Positions 1 to 7,186 of a DNA stretch of 64,000 nt are shown piece after piece (position 1 is the stretch's first letter; each line of letters starts with the position of its first letter). The notes beneath the pieces are model-generated. The model was not told the origin of the DNA and did not search any database. It saw only the letters and a program-made list of their open reading frames with translations. The stretch is from Frigidibacter mobilis. GTDB taxonomy: Bacteria > Pseudomonadota > Alphaproteobacteria > Rhodobacterales > Rhodobacteraceae. The translations under genes and the position numbers were made by a program. The stretch lies in assembly GCF_001620265.1 (NCBI RefSeq), contig NZ_CP012661.1, positions 3,100,001-3,164,000 on the forward strand. The letters run 5' to 3'.

Positions 1-1
1 C

Positions 2-415
2 GGGCCAAGGCCGGTGATCGCGGTCAACGTCATCGTGCTGGCGCTGGTGGCGCTTGGCATCATCTTCATCTCGCGCACATCGGTCTTCGGGATGCCGGTT
101 GGGTCGGACAGCGCCCTGCCCGACATCGTCTTCTATGCGATGGGCGCGTTGATCGGTGCGGCAGGGGGCGCGCTGCAATCGGCGAGCCGGACCATGCTGG
201 TGCGCCAGGCCGATCCGTCGCAAATGACCGAGGCGTTCGGGCTTTATGCGCTGGCGGGCAAGGCCACCTCGTTCATCGCGCCTCTGTCGATCGGTGCGGT
301 CACGCAATTGACCGGCAGCCAGCAGGCCGGGATTTCTCCCCTGATCGTGTTGTTCCTTCTGGGGCTGGTCCTGCTATCTTGGGTCAACCCCGATGGAGAG
401 GAGGGCCCGGCATGA
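2..415 (+). CDS. MFS transporter, UMF1 type (C-terminal part, cut by window start)
   Basis: The reading frame is open from base 2, so this is the tail of a gene that starts outside the window. About 138 residues remain. They show hydrophobic helices (around IVLALVALGIIFIS, FYAMGALIGAAGGALQ and LIVLFLLGLVLLSW) and the loop SASRTMLVRQADPSQMTEAF followed by GLYALAGKATSFIAPL, which is typical of the last helices of UMF1/Atg22-like major facilitator transporters. The substrate cannot be told. The stop codon overlaps the mepA start (ATGA), so the two genes are translationally coupled. Confidence 0.8.
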   Translation, partial: GPRPVIAVNVIVLALVALGIIFISRTSVFGMPVGSDSALPDIVFYAMGALIGAAGGALQSASRTMLVRQADPSQMTEAFGLYALAGKATSFIAPLSIGAVTQLTGSQQAGISPLIVLFLLGLVLLSWVNPDGEEGPA

Positions 416-1305
416 TCCGTTTCGCATTCGCACTGGCTGCGTTTGGCGCGTTGACGATGCCGGCCGCGGCCGAGCCGCTGGCGCGCAATCTGTTTGGCGC
501 CAAGCCCGCCCCCTCGGCACAGGCGCCCGCCGCCATCGGCAGCTATGCCAGGGGCTGCGCCGCCGGCCTGCAGGCTCTGCCCGAAACCGGGCCGACCTGG
601 CAGGCGATGCGGCTGTCGCGCAACCGCAACTGGGGCCATCCGCAGATGATCGGCTACCTGGTCGACCTGTCGCAGACGGCGCGCAAGCTGGGTTGGGCCG
701 GGCTCTACATCGGCGATATCAGCCAGCCGCGCGGCGGGCCGATGACCGGCGGGCATAACAGCCACCAGATGGGGCTGGATGCCGATATCTGGATGCTGCC
801 CGCCCTGCGGCTGAACCTGACCCGGCAAGAGCGCGAGAACCTGTCCTCGATCTCGGTCCGCACCGAGGATCAGACCCGCGTGAACGGCAACTGGACGCCG
901 CAGCACCAGGCGCTGCTGGCCGCCGCCGCCGCCGATCCGCGGGTGGACCGCATTTTCGTCGCCGCCGCGGTGAAGATCGAGATGTGCAAGACCGCCCGCC
1001 CGCGCGATACAAGCTGGCTGCAGAAGATCCGCCCGATCTATGGCCATAACACCCATTTCCATGTGCGCCTGAAATGCCCGCGCGACGATACCCTGTGCGA
1101 AACGCAGGCGCCGACGGTGGACGAGCTGTCCAAGGGCGGCAATGGCTGCGACGAGACGCTGACCTGGTGGGTGACCACCTACCTTGAAGAGCTGCGCAAC
1201 CCGCCCAAGCGGCCCAAGGAACCCGGCCCGCGGCCGAAAACCCCCAAGGAATTCACGATGGCCGACCTGCCCCGCCAATGCGCCGCCGTTCTCGCTTCGG
1301 ACTGA
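412..1305 (+). CDS. mepA: Penicillin-insensitive murein endopeptidase MepA
   Basis: A periplasmic zinc peptidase (M74/LAS group) that cuts the D-Ala-meso-DAP cross-link of peptidoglycan. The product has 297 residues and a signal peptide ending near AAAEPLA (residues 18-24). Zinc-site motifs are visible: GGHNSHQMGLDADIW (residues 113-127, with His and Asp ligands) and the later HNTHFHVRLKCP. Several cysteines fit the disulfide-rich mature enzyme. I chose the ATG at 412 because it overlaps the MFS stop and begins a clean signal peptide. The 3' end overlaps the next gene by 28 bp. Confidence 0.93.
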   Translation: MIRFAFALAAFGALTMPAAAEPLARNLFGAKPAPSAQAPAAIGSYARGCAAGLQALPETGPTWQAMRLSRNRNWGHPQMIGYLVDLSQTARKLGWAGLYIGDISQPRGGPMTGGHNSHQMGLDADIWMLPALRLNLTRQERENLSSISVRTEDQTRVNGNWTPQHQALLAAAAADPRVDRIFVAAAVKIEMCKTARPRDTSWLQKIRPIYGHNTHFHVRLKCPRDDTLCETQAPTVDELSKGGNGCDETLTWWVTTYLEELRNPPKRPKEPGPRPKTPKEFTMADLPRQCAAVLASD

Positions 1306-2189
1306 TCGCGGCGCTGGCCTGCCTGCCGCTGGCTTTTGGCCTCGGCGCCCGGCTGGGCGGCGCGGCACAGCCGCAGCTTGCACAGCATGTGGGAACCTGG
1401 GTCTGGCGCAGCAATGCCGCGCGGTTCGGCGGGTTTTCGGGGCTGGAGCTGTCGGCGGACGGGCTGAGCTTTGCCGCAGTGTCGGATCGCGGAACATTGG
1501 CGCAGGGGCGGTTGCAGCGCGATGCGGCAGGCCGCATCACCGGCGTGACGCATGCAACACTGCTGCCGTTGCAGAGCAGCAAGGGCCAAGCCCTGACCGG
1601 CCGCTTCACCGATGCCGAAGGGCTGGCACTGGCGCCCGATGGCAGCCTGTATGTCTCGTTCGAGGGTTATGCCCGGGTGGCCCGCTACCCGGACCCGGCC
1701 GGCCCCGCCGAGCGCCTGCCCCGCCCCGAGGCCTTTGACGCCCTGCAGAACAATTCGTCGCTGGAAGCGCTGGCCATCGGGCCGGATGGCGCGCTCTACA
1801 CCCTACCCGAACGCTCGGGTGCCAAGGACCGGCCCTTCCCGGTCTGGCGGTTCAAGGGTGGCCAGTGGGATCAGCCCTTCGCCCTGCCCCGGGATGGAAC
1901 CTGGCTGCCGGTAGGCGCCGATTTCGGGCCGGACGGGCAGTTCTACCTGCTGGAGCGCGATTTCTTCGGCATCGGCTTCCTGTCCCGCGTGCGGCGCTTT
2001 GCCATCGGCGGTGATACGGTGAGCGGAGGCGAGGTGCTGCTGCAGACCCGCACCGCCCTGCATGACAACCTGGAAGGCATCGCCGTCTGGCAGGATGCGG
2101 AGGGCGCGATCCGGCTGACGATGATCTCGGATGACAATTTCCTGTGGGTGCAGCGGACCGAGTTCGTGGATTACCGGCTGGAGCCCTGA
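1278..2189 (+). CDS. Esterase-like activity of phytase family protein (short form)
   Basis: A 303-residue exported protein with an N-terminal signal (MRRRSRFGLIAALACLPLA, then hydrophobic to about residue 30). The body repeats beta-propeller-like blades of the phytase-like esterase family: FSGLELSADGLSFAAVSDRG, DAEGLALAPDGSLYVSFEG, SLEALAIGPDGALYTLPE and DNLEGIAVW. The family is assigned phosphoesterase-like activity by similarity only, and the true substrate is unknown. It overlaps mepA by 28 bp and is probably co-transcribed with it. A much larger homologue lies at 7187-9355. Confidence 0.82.
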   Translation: MRRRSRFGLIAALACLPLAFGLGARLGGAAQPQLAQHVGTWVWRSNAARFGGFSGLELSADGLSFAAVSDRGTLAQGRLQRDAAGRITGVTHATLLPLQSSKGQALTGRFTDAEGLALAPDGSLYVSFEGYARVARYPDPAGPAERLPRPEAFDALQNNSSLEALAIGPDGALYTLPERSGAKDRPFPVWRFKGGQWDQPFALPRDGTWLPVGADFGPDGQFYLLERDFFGIGFLSRVRRFAIGGDTVSGGEVLLQTRTALHDNLEGIAVWQDAEGAIRLTMISDDNFLWVQRTEFVDYRLEP

Positions 2190-2295
2190 TCCTCCCGAGC
2201 GAAACCGCTTGACCCGGGGCCCGCTTCGGCTCTATCCCGCCGCGTCCCGCCGCGCGGGGCCAAGTGTCCGCAACCTTGTCAAAACGGATCAAAAC

Positions 2296-2925
2296 ATGAC
2301 CCGATACCTTCCCGGCATCCTTGCTATGGCCGCCATCGTCATGGCCTCGAACATCCTCGTGCAGTTCCTGCTGGGGGATTGGCTCACCTGGGGCGCCTTC
2401 ACCTATCCCTTCGCCTTCCTTGTCACCGACGTGATGAACCGCGTCTATGGTGCCGCCGCAGCCCGCCGCGTGGTGCTGGCGGGCTTTGTCACCGGCATCG
2501 CCTGCTCGCTGATCGGCACCCAGATCGTCGGAGAGTTCGGCACGCTGGTCACGCTGCGCATCGCGCTTGGCTCCGGCCTCGCCTTCCTCGTCGCGCAGAT
2601 GATGGATGTGGCGGTGTTCGACCGGATGCGCGCCGGTGCCTGGTGGCGCGCGCCGCTGGTCTCTACCCTGGTCGGCTCCTCGCTCGATACCGCGATCTTC
2701 TTCTCGGTCGCCTTCTCGGGCGCGCTGGTCTTCCTCGAACCCGGCAATGACGTGTCCTGGGCCGGCGAGATGCTGCCGCTTCTGGGCTTCGGCCCGCTGG
2801 CCCCGCTCTGGGTTTCGCTGGCCCTGGCGGACTGGCTGGTCAAGCTTTCGCTCGCTTTGGCAGCATTGGTGCCCTTCCGCCTGATCGTTTCAAGGCTGAC
2901 GGGAAACAGCGCACCTGTTGCGTAA
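2296..2925 (+). CDS. yhhQ: Queuosine precursor transporter (YhhQ/DUF165, VUT family)
   Basis: A 209-residue inner-membrane protein with about six helices, close to the usual length of YhhQ (about 220). The family imports preQ0/preQ1 for tRNA queuosine synthesis. Typical pieces are the early WGAFTYPFAFLVTDVMNRVYG, where TYP-F-VTDV is the family signature, then FVTGIACSLIGTQIVGEFG and LVGSSLDTAIFFSVAFSG. The start at 2296 begins the first helix (MTRYLPGILAMAAIVMASNI). An earlier in-frame start at 2131 would overlap the preceding gene and add non-conserved sequence. I looked for a preQ1 riboswitch in 2190-2295 and saw none. Confidence 0.9.
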   Translation: MTRYLPGILAMAAIVMASNILVQFLLGDWLTWGAFTYPFAFLVTDVMNRVYGAAAARRVVLAGFVTGIACSLIGTQIVGEFGTLVTLRIALGSGLAFLVAQMMDVAVFDRMRAGAWWRAPLVSTLVGSSLDTAIFFSVAFSGALVFLEPGNDVSWAGEMLPLLGFGPLAPLWVSLALADWLVKLSLALAALVPFRLIVSRLTGNSAPVA

Positions 2926-2995
2926 AAAAGTTTGACACACACAAAATCTGTGGCAACCTTGGCCTAACGGCAACGCATTGAAAGGAGGTGGTCCA

Positions 2996-3052
2996 GTGTC
3001 TAGAGTGATAGTGGAGAGAGGTGTCGGGACAGTCAGGGGGGCCGTGGCCTGA
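2996..3052 (+). CDS. Candidate 18-codon small ORF
   Basis: A GTG start preceded at 7 bp by a near-perfect Shine-Dalgarno (AAAGGAGG, 2981-2988). It encodes MSRVIVERGVGTVRGAVA and stops at TGA (3050-3052). The SD is stronger than that of most genes in the window, which argues for translation. The second half of the ORF lies inside the stems of the structured RNA described for 2932-3165, so ribosome movement would disturb that fold. It could be a leader peptide or a genuine microprotein. I know no function for it. Confidence 0.4.
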   Translation: MSRVIVERGVGTVRGAVA

Positions 3053-3134
3053 GGGCAGCCCCGAAGGCTTTTGATCCCTGACTGGGCCTCGTCGAGCTTC
3101 GACACCCTAACTGGCCCATCTCCGTAGATCTCGG

Positions 3135-3164
3135 GGGCCGTTTCCGGACAGGAAACGGCCCTTT
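3135..3164 (+). terminator. Rho-independent terminator of the small unit
   Basis: Perfect 11-bp stem GGGCCGTTTCC / GGAAACGGCCC (3135-3145, 3151-3161) with loop GGACA, followed by TTT. Confidence 0.8.
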
Positions 3165-3224
3165 CCGATTTCGGGGGACAAGAGACAAAGCCCGTCAGAT
3201 GGCATTGCCCAAGCTACAAAACCG

Positions 3225-3255
3225 AAAAGCCGCCCCAAGTCAGGGACGGCTTTTT
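3225..3255 (-). terminator. Terminator downstream of tRNA-Ala (bidirectional)
   Basis: Stem arms lie at 3228-3236 and 3243-3251. On the minus strand the nine pairs include one G-U and end in TTTT. The plus strand also carries TTTTT (3251-3255). It lies 20 bp past the tRNA 3' end. Confidence 0.75.
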
Positions 3256-3275
3256 CGTTGATAACGGGAGTTTTT

Positions 3276-3351
<76 letters not shown>

Positions 3352-3514
3352 ACCGGAGGTCCGGTCAGCTTGGCGATTGCCGTCGCTGCCCGTGTCGCGC
3401 CGTATAGGCAAGTGCAAAGGCGGGCGCAAGAGAAAATCGGGCGCCTGCCGCAGAAACCTTGGGGAGCTGTAGAGGCGCCGGCCGGCGCCTCAAACCCAGC
3501 CCCCGGGCCGGAAA

Positions 3515-3856
3515 TCAGACCTCGTCTTCGTTGCCGGCGACGTCGGCAATCTCGTCCAGAGAGACGTTGTCATCCTCGTCGTCTTCCAGAAGATCGTCAT
3601 CCAGATCGACATCGGCGGTTTCGTCTTCCAGCACTTCCTCGTCGACCAGATCGTCGCTTTCGGCGGCGCGCACGCGGTCACGGTCGCGCACGGCGGCCTT
3701 CTCGGCGATCATCGAGCGGCCACGACCGACGATCAGGCTGTCGGCGGTGAAGGTGTGGCCGCATTCGGGGCAGGTCATCGGGTCGCGCTGCAGGTCGTAG
3801 AACCGGCTGGCGCAGTGCGGGCACAGGCGCTTGACGCCCCATTCTTCCTTGGGCAT
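3515..3856 (-). CDS. TIGR02300 family (FYDLN acid) zinc-ribbon protein
   Basis: A 113-residue cytoplasmic protein of a small alphaproteobacterial family of unknown function. The N-terminus MPKEEWGVKRLCPHC and the segment SRFYDLQRDPMTCPECGHTF form a four-cysteine zinc ribbon with the FYDL-RDP signature. The C-terminal half is strongly acidic (runs such as DDDLLEDDEDD), as usual for the family. I chose the ATG at 3856, seven codons inside the longest frame, because family members begin just before EWG and an AAGGGA-type SD precedes it. Confidence 0.9.
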   Translation of the reverse strand: MPKEEWGVKRLCPHCASRFYDLQRDPMTCPECGHTFTADSLIVGRGRSMIAEKAAVRDRDRVRAAESDDLVDEEVLEDETADVDLDDDLLEDDEDDNVSLDEIADVAGNEDEV

Positions 3857-4153
3857 GAACGTCCCTTTCCGTGGCAAAAGCTGAGTGCAGAGTCGGCGTC
3901 AACTGCCACAAGTGCCCGGGGGTGTCAAAGCCTTTCCGCCCGCACCGCTGCCCCGTCGCCAAGGCTTGCTCGCCTCCTGCCGCACCTATGGTCAAAAGCA
4001 TATCGGCCTGCCGAAGGCCCGCATCGCCTGCGGGCCGGGAAGTCCATCCCCCTCCCCCCACCAACACCCTTGATCCGCAGCGCGCCGCAGTAGAACATCC
4101 GCGCCAGCCCGACCCGGGCCACTATCCTGCCCGAACGAAAGGAACTGCCCTTC

Positions 4154-5626
4154 ATGTCTCGCGCCCTGCCCTCCCTCCTTGCCCTCGCGCTCAGCGCCAG
4201 TGCGGCGCTTGCTGCGCCCCCGGACAGCCTCACCCTCGGCATGGTGCTGGAGCCGCCGAACCTCGACCCCACCGCCGGCGCCGCGGCGGCGATCGACGAG
4301 GTGGTCTATGCCAACCTCTTCGAGGGCCTCACCCGCTTCGGCCCCGATGGCACGATCCTGCCGGGCCTGGCGACAAGCTGGGACGTGGAGGACGACGGCA
4401 AGGTCTGGACCTTCCATCTGGCGCAGGGCGTGACCTTCCATGACGGCAGCACCTTCGACGCCGAGGATGTCGCCTTCAGCCTGAACCGCGCCCGCGCCGA
4501 AGGCAGCGCCAATGCGCAGAAGGCGCTGTTCGCCGCCATCGAAACCGTCGAGGTGCTGGACCCGGCCACGGTGCGCGTGACCCTCTCGGCCCCGAATGCC
4601 GGGTTCGATTTCAACATGGCCTGGGGCGATGCGGTGATCCTGGCGCCCGAAACCGCCGATGGCGCCGCCACCGCGCCCGTCGGCACCGGCCCGTTCAAGC
4701 TGGCCGAATGGGTGCAGGGCGACCATGTCACGCTGGAGGCGTTCGACGGCTACTGGGGCGAGAAGCCGGCCCTGACCCGCGCCACCTTCCGCTTCATCTC
4801 GGACCCGACCGCCGCCTTCGCGGCGATGATGGCCGGCGATATCGACGCCTTCCCGAACTTCCCCGCCCCCGAGACGCTGGCCCAGCTTGGCGCCGATCCG
4901 CGCTTCAAGGTGATCGTCGGCAGCACCGAGGGCGAGACCATCCTGGCGATGAACAACGCCAAGGCCCCGCTCGACAATCCCAAGGTCCGTGAAGCCATCG
5001 CCCATGCGATCAACCGGCAGGATATCATCGACGGCGCGATGTTCGGCTATGGCACCCCCATCGGTACCCATTTCGCCCCGCACAACCCCGACTATGTCGA
5101 TCTCATCGGCCTGTCGGACCATGACCCCGACCTGTCCCGCAAGCTGCTGGCCGAAGCCGGGGCCGAGGGCCTGACCCTGCGCCTCGCGCTGCCGCCGCCC
5201 ACCTATGCCCGCCGCGGCGGCGAGATCATCGCAGCACAGCTGCGCGACGTCGGGATTGCAACCGAGGTCAGCAACCTCGAATGGGCGCAATGGCTGGAAC
5301 AGGTGTTCAAGGGCCATGACTTCGACCTGACCATCATCAGCCATGTCGAACCGATGGACATCAACATCTACGCCCGGCCCGACTACTACTTCAGCTATGC
5401 TAGGCCGGAATTCGTGGCGATCATGGACAAGCTGGCGCTGACCACCGATGCCGCCGCAAGGTCGGACCTGCTGAAACAGGCCCAGACGATGATCGCCGAA
5501 GATCACGTCAACGCCTACCTGTTCCAGCTCGCCAAGACCGGCGTCGCCGATGCCCGGCTGGAAGGGCTGTGGGCGAACTCTCCCACCCCCGCCAACGACC
5601 TGACGGCGGTGCACTGGAGCCACTGA
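4154..5626 (+). CDS. ABC transporter substrate-binding protein, family 5 (peptide/nickel type)
   Basis: A 490-residue periplasmic binding protein with a signal peptide MSRALPSLLALALSASAALA. Family-5 features include LTLGMVLEPPNLDPTAGAAA, VVYANLFEGLTRFGPDG, the PLATSWDVEDDGKVWTF-type segment, FHDGSTFDAEDVAFSLNRA and PVGTGPFKLAEW. It presumably feeds the permeases and ATPase encoded 5-10 kb away on the other strand (10922-14245), since no permease adjoins it. The cupin gene 86 bp downstream has the same 44-bp operator as the permease operon. The substrate is unproven: a peptide is the family default, and a creatine-like compound is possible from the nearby creatinase gene. Confidence 0.9.
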   Translation: MSRALPSLLALALSASAALAAPPDSLTLGMVLEPPNLDPTAGAAAAIDEVVYANLFEGLTRFGPDGTILPGLATSWDVEDDGKVWTFHLAQGVTFHDGSTFDAEDVAFSLNRARAEGSANAQKALFAAIETVEVLDPATVRVTLSAPNAGFDFNMAWGDAVILAPETADGAATAPVGTGPFKLAEWVQGDHVTLEAFDGYWGEKPALTRATFRFISDPTAAFAAMMAGDIDAFPNFPAPETLAQLGADPRFKVIVGSTEGETILAMNNAKAPLDNPKVREAIAHAINRQDIIDGAMFGYGTPIGTHFAPHNPDYVDLIGLSDHDPDLSRKLLAEAGAEGLTLRLALPPPTYARRGGEIIAAQLRDVGIATEVSNLEWAQWLEQVFKGHDFDLTIISHVEPMDINIYARPDYYFSYARPEFVAIMDKLALTTDAAARSDLLKQAQTMIAEDHVNAYLFQLAKTGVADARLEGLWANSPTPANDLTAVHWSH

Positions 5627-5656
5627 GCGGGCCGCAAACCCCTCGTCAAATCGTAT

Positions 5657-5700
5657 GTATGGAAACCATATCGTTTCCATACGCTTTCCATATGCTTTCC
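5657..5700 (+). promoter_or_regulatory. Operator upstream of the cupin gene (copy 1 of a shared 44-bp element)
   Basis: A perfect inverted repeat GTATGGAAAC-N6-GTTTCCATAC (5657-5682) is followed by two further TTTCC half-sites. The three TTTCC units start at 5674, 5685 and 5696, exactly 11 bp apart. The element ends 12 bp before the cupin ATG. Read toward its gene, it matches the minus-strand element at 14267-14310 at 39 of 44 positions. The repressor or activator is not identified. Confidence 0.75.
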
Positions 5701-5711
5701 CGGAGCCCCGA

Positions 5712-6053
5712 ATGACCCATTTCCTGCGCCTCGACCGTGGCAGCGTCACCCCCGAGGTAGACCGTCCCGACCCCTCGCTGGTCCTCGCCGGCGACCCCGT
5801 CCACACCACCTGGCTGCACGAGGAGCGCGACACCCTCTATGCCGGGATGTGGCAGACCACCCCCGGCATCTGGAAGGTGGACTACTCGGAATGGGAATAT
5901 GTCCACATCCTCTCCGGCACCTCGATCCTCACGGAAGAGGGCGGCGCGCCGCAGACCCTGACCGCCGGCGACAGCTTCCTGATCCGCCCCGGCTTCAAGG
6001 GAACGTGGGAATGCGTGGAGACCACGCTGAAGGATTTCGTCATCCTGGAATGA
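5712..6053 (+). CDS. Cupin domain-containing protein (Cupin_3/DUF861 type)
   Basis: A 113-residue single-domain cupin. The cupin core is visible in MWQTTPGIWKVDYSEWEYVH, ILSGTSILTEEGG and LTAGDSFLIRPGFKGTWECV, resembling the EutQ-like/DUF861 group where a sugar, amine or ureido compound may bind. The catalytic or sensory role is unknown. I chose the ATG at 5712 because an upstream in-frame ATG at 5655 would translate through the operator. The position behind an operator shared with the peptide-type permease operon suggests a part in the same catabolic programme. Confidence 0.8.
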   Translation: MTHFLRLDRGSVTPEVDRPDPSLVLAGDPVHTTWLHEERDTLYAGMWQTTPGIWKVDYSEWEYVHILSGTSILTEEGGAPQTLTAGDSFLIRPGFKGTWECVETTLKDFVILE

Positions 6054-6080
6054 CCTCAAGGCATTGATACACAAAGAAAA

Positions 6081-6110
6081 AGGGCCGCCCTCACCGGGCG
6101 GCCCTTCTGT
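6081..6110. terminator. Bidirectional terminator between convergent cupin and L,D-transpeptidase genes
   Basis: Perfect 10-bp stem AGGGCCGCCC / GGGCGGCCCT (6081-6090, 6096-6105). It is followed by a T-rich tail on plus and preceded by an A-rich tract that gives T's on minus. Confidence 0.85.
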
Positions 6111-6130
6111 TTTCGCCGGCTTTGGGCCGG

Positions 6131-7006
6131 TCAGTTCGCGGCCACGATCCCCTGGGCTTCCAGCGCCTCGGCACTGCCAAGGCTGTTCTCGCCGCTGATC
6201 CCCGACTGCGCCACGAAGGGCGGCCAGGGCGTCATCCCGGCGCGGATCTGGTCCTGTACCTCGATGGGCAGCGAGTCCATGCGAAGCATCAGCCCGCTCG
6301 GCCCCTCGACCATCTCGCCTTCTTGCGCGATGGATTCCGCCAGCGAACGCACCTTCACCGGCGCGCCCAGGTCAACCCGCTGATACAGGTCAAGAATATC
6401 CTGGTTGAACAAGCGGATACAGCCCGCGGATGTCGCCCGGCCAATGGTCGACGAGTTGTTGGTTCCGTGGATCCGGTAATAGGTATCCTTGCCGCCCCGA
6501 TACAGATACAGCGCCCGTGCGCCCAAGGGGTTGTCGAGCCCGCCCGGCAGGCCGCCGGCATAGGGGCCGTAAACCTCGGGGTCGCGGCGGATCATGTTCG
6601 CGGTCGGCGTCCATCCCGGCCACTCGGCCTTGCGGCTGACCACGGCAGCGCCGGTAAAGCCCCGGCCTTCGCGGCCGACGGCGATGCCATAGCGGGTGGC
6701 GACGCCGCCCTCTTCCACATAATACAGCACCCGTGCATGCGGATCGACGACGATGGTCCCCGGCAGGTCCGGCCCGGAATAGGGCACGGTCTGGCGGGCA
6801 TTGCCCCCGGTCAGATAGCCGGGATCCACGGCGGGGATCACATAGTTGCCATCCTGCACCGATTGATACATCGCCACCACTTCGGGCGGCGGACCAGAGG
6901 GTGCGACAGCGACAGGGTCGGATCCCCCGGCGCAGGCCGCCAACACAAGCGCCGACAGCACGGCAAGGACAGAACGAAGGTGGCGGGCAGCGGGCAGCAA
7001 GATCAC
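6131..7006 (-). CDS. L,D-transpeptidase (YkuD family) lipoprotein
   Basis: A 291-residue envelope enzyme that forms 3-3 peptidoglycan cross-links or attaches proteins to peptidoglycan. The signal peptide ends in a lipobox (VLAAC, Cys25), so it is probably a lipoprotein. The YkuD catalytic motif is present: HGTNNSSTIGRATSAGCIRL, with the His and the active Cys in SAGCIRL. Other family pieces are GTIVVDPHARVLYYVEEGG, IAVGREGRGFTGAAVV and GLPGGLDNPLGARALYLY. The gene is monocistronic, with a terminator at its 3' end. Confidence 0.93.
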   Translation of the reverse strand: MILLPAARHLRSVLAVLSALVLAACAGGSDPVAVAPSGPPPEVVAMYQSVQDGNYVIPAVDPGYLTGGNARQTVPYSGPDLPGTIVVDPHARVLYYVEEGGVATRYGIAVGREGRGFTGAAVVSRKAEWPGWTPTANMIRRDPEVYGPYAGGLPGGLDNPLGARALYLYRGGKDTYYRIHGTNNSSTIGRATSAGCIRLFNQDILDLYQRVDLGAPVKVRSLAESIAQEGEMVEGPSGLMLRMDSLPIEVQDQIRAGMTPWPPFVAQSGISGENSLGSAEALEAQGIVAAN

Positions 7007-7133
7007 GCGCGGTTTCCTTTCAGATCGTCAAGCGTTCCCGGTGTACAGCAGGCTCCCCCGAACCCCTACCGGCAACGGCCCTATCAGCGCATCCCGTTCT
7101 GCCCCGTCAACCCCTTACGGCGCGCCCCAAACG

Positions 7134-7163
7134 AAAAAGGCCTCCGCGCGATGCACAGAGGCC
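7134..7163 (-). terminator. Terminator after the large phytase-like gene
   Basis: On the minus strand GGCCTC (complement of 7158-7163) pairs with GAGGCC (complement of 7139-7144), and five T's follow (7134-7138 are A's on plus). It lies about 24 bp past the stop codon. Confidence 0.7.
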
Positions 7164-7186
7164 CCCACCAAACCGTGATCGGCCGA

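Larger units (their letters stand above)
2932..3165 (+). ncRNA. Candidate structured RNA / independent small transcription unit
   Basis: The unit has a -35-like TTGACA (2932-2937), a weak -10 near 2955-2960 and a strong terminator at 3135-3164. Two nested helices are visible: GGTGTCG (3020-3026) with CGACACC (3100-3106), and AGTCAGGG (3031-3038) with CCCTGACT (3076-3083). A competing hairpin GTCGA-gct-TCGAC (3091-3103) would break the outer helix, as attenuators do. No protein gene follows on this strand before the opposing tRNA, so it looks self-contained. The promoter call is weak and the structure is read by eye. Confidence 0.45.

Noticed and set aside
2190-2295. preQ1 riboswitch before the queuosine-precursor transporter
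   Set aside because: I found no pseudoknot-like stem with a conserved tail in this 106-bp stretch, only GC-rich sequence.
3857-4153. A gene or operator in the 297-bp gap before the binding-protein gene
   Set aside because: The open frames here are GC shadows, and I find no copy of the 44-bp operator seen at 5657 and 14267.
5646-5712. Peptides MYGNHIVSI and MYENHMVSI encoded across the two operators
   Set aside because: The two differ at amino-acid-changing positions with no sign of coding constraint, while the 11-bp spacing fits a DNA-binding site better.
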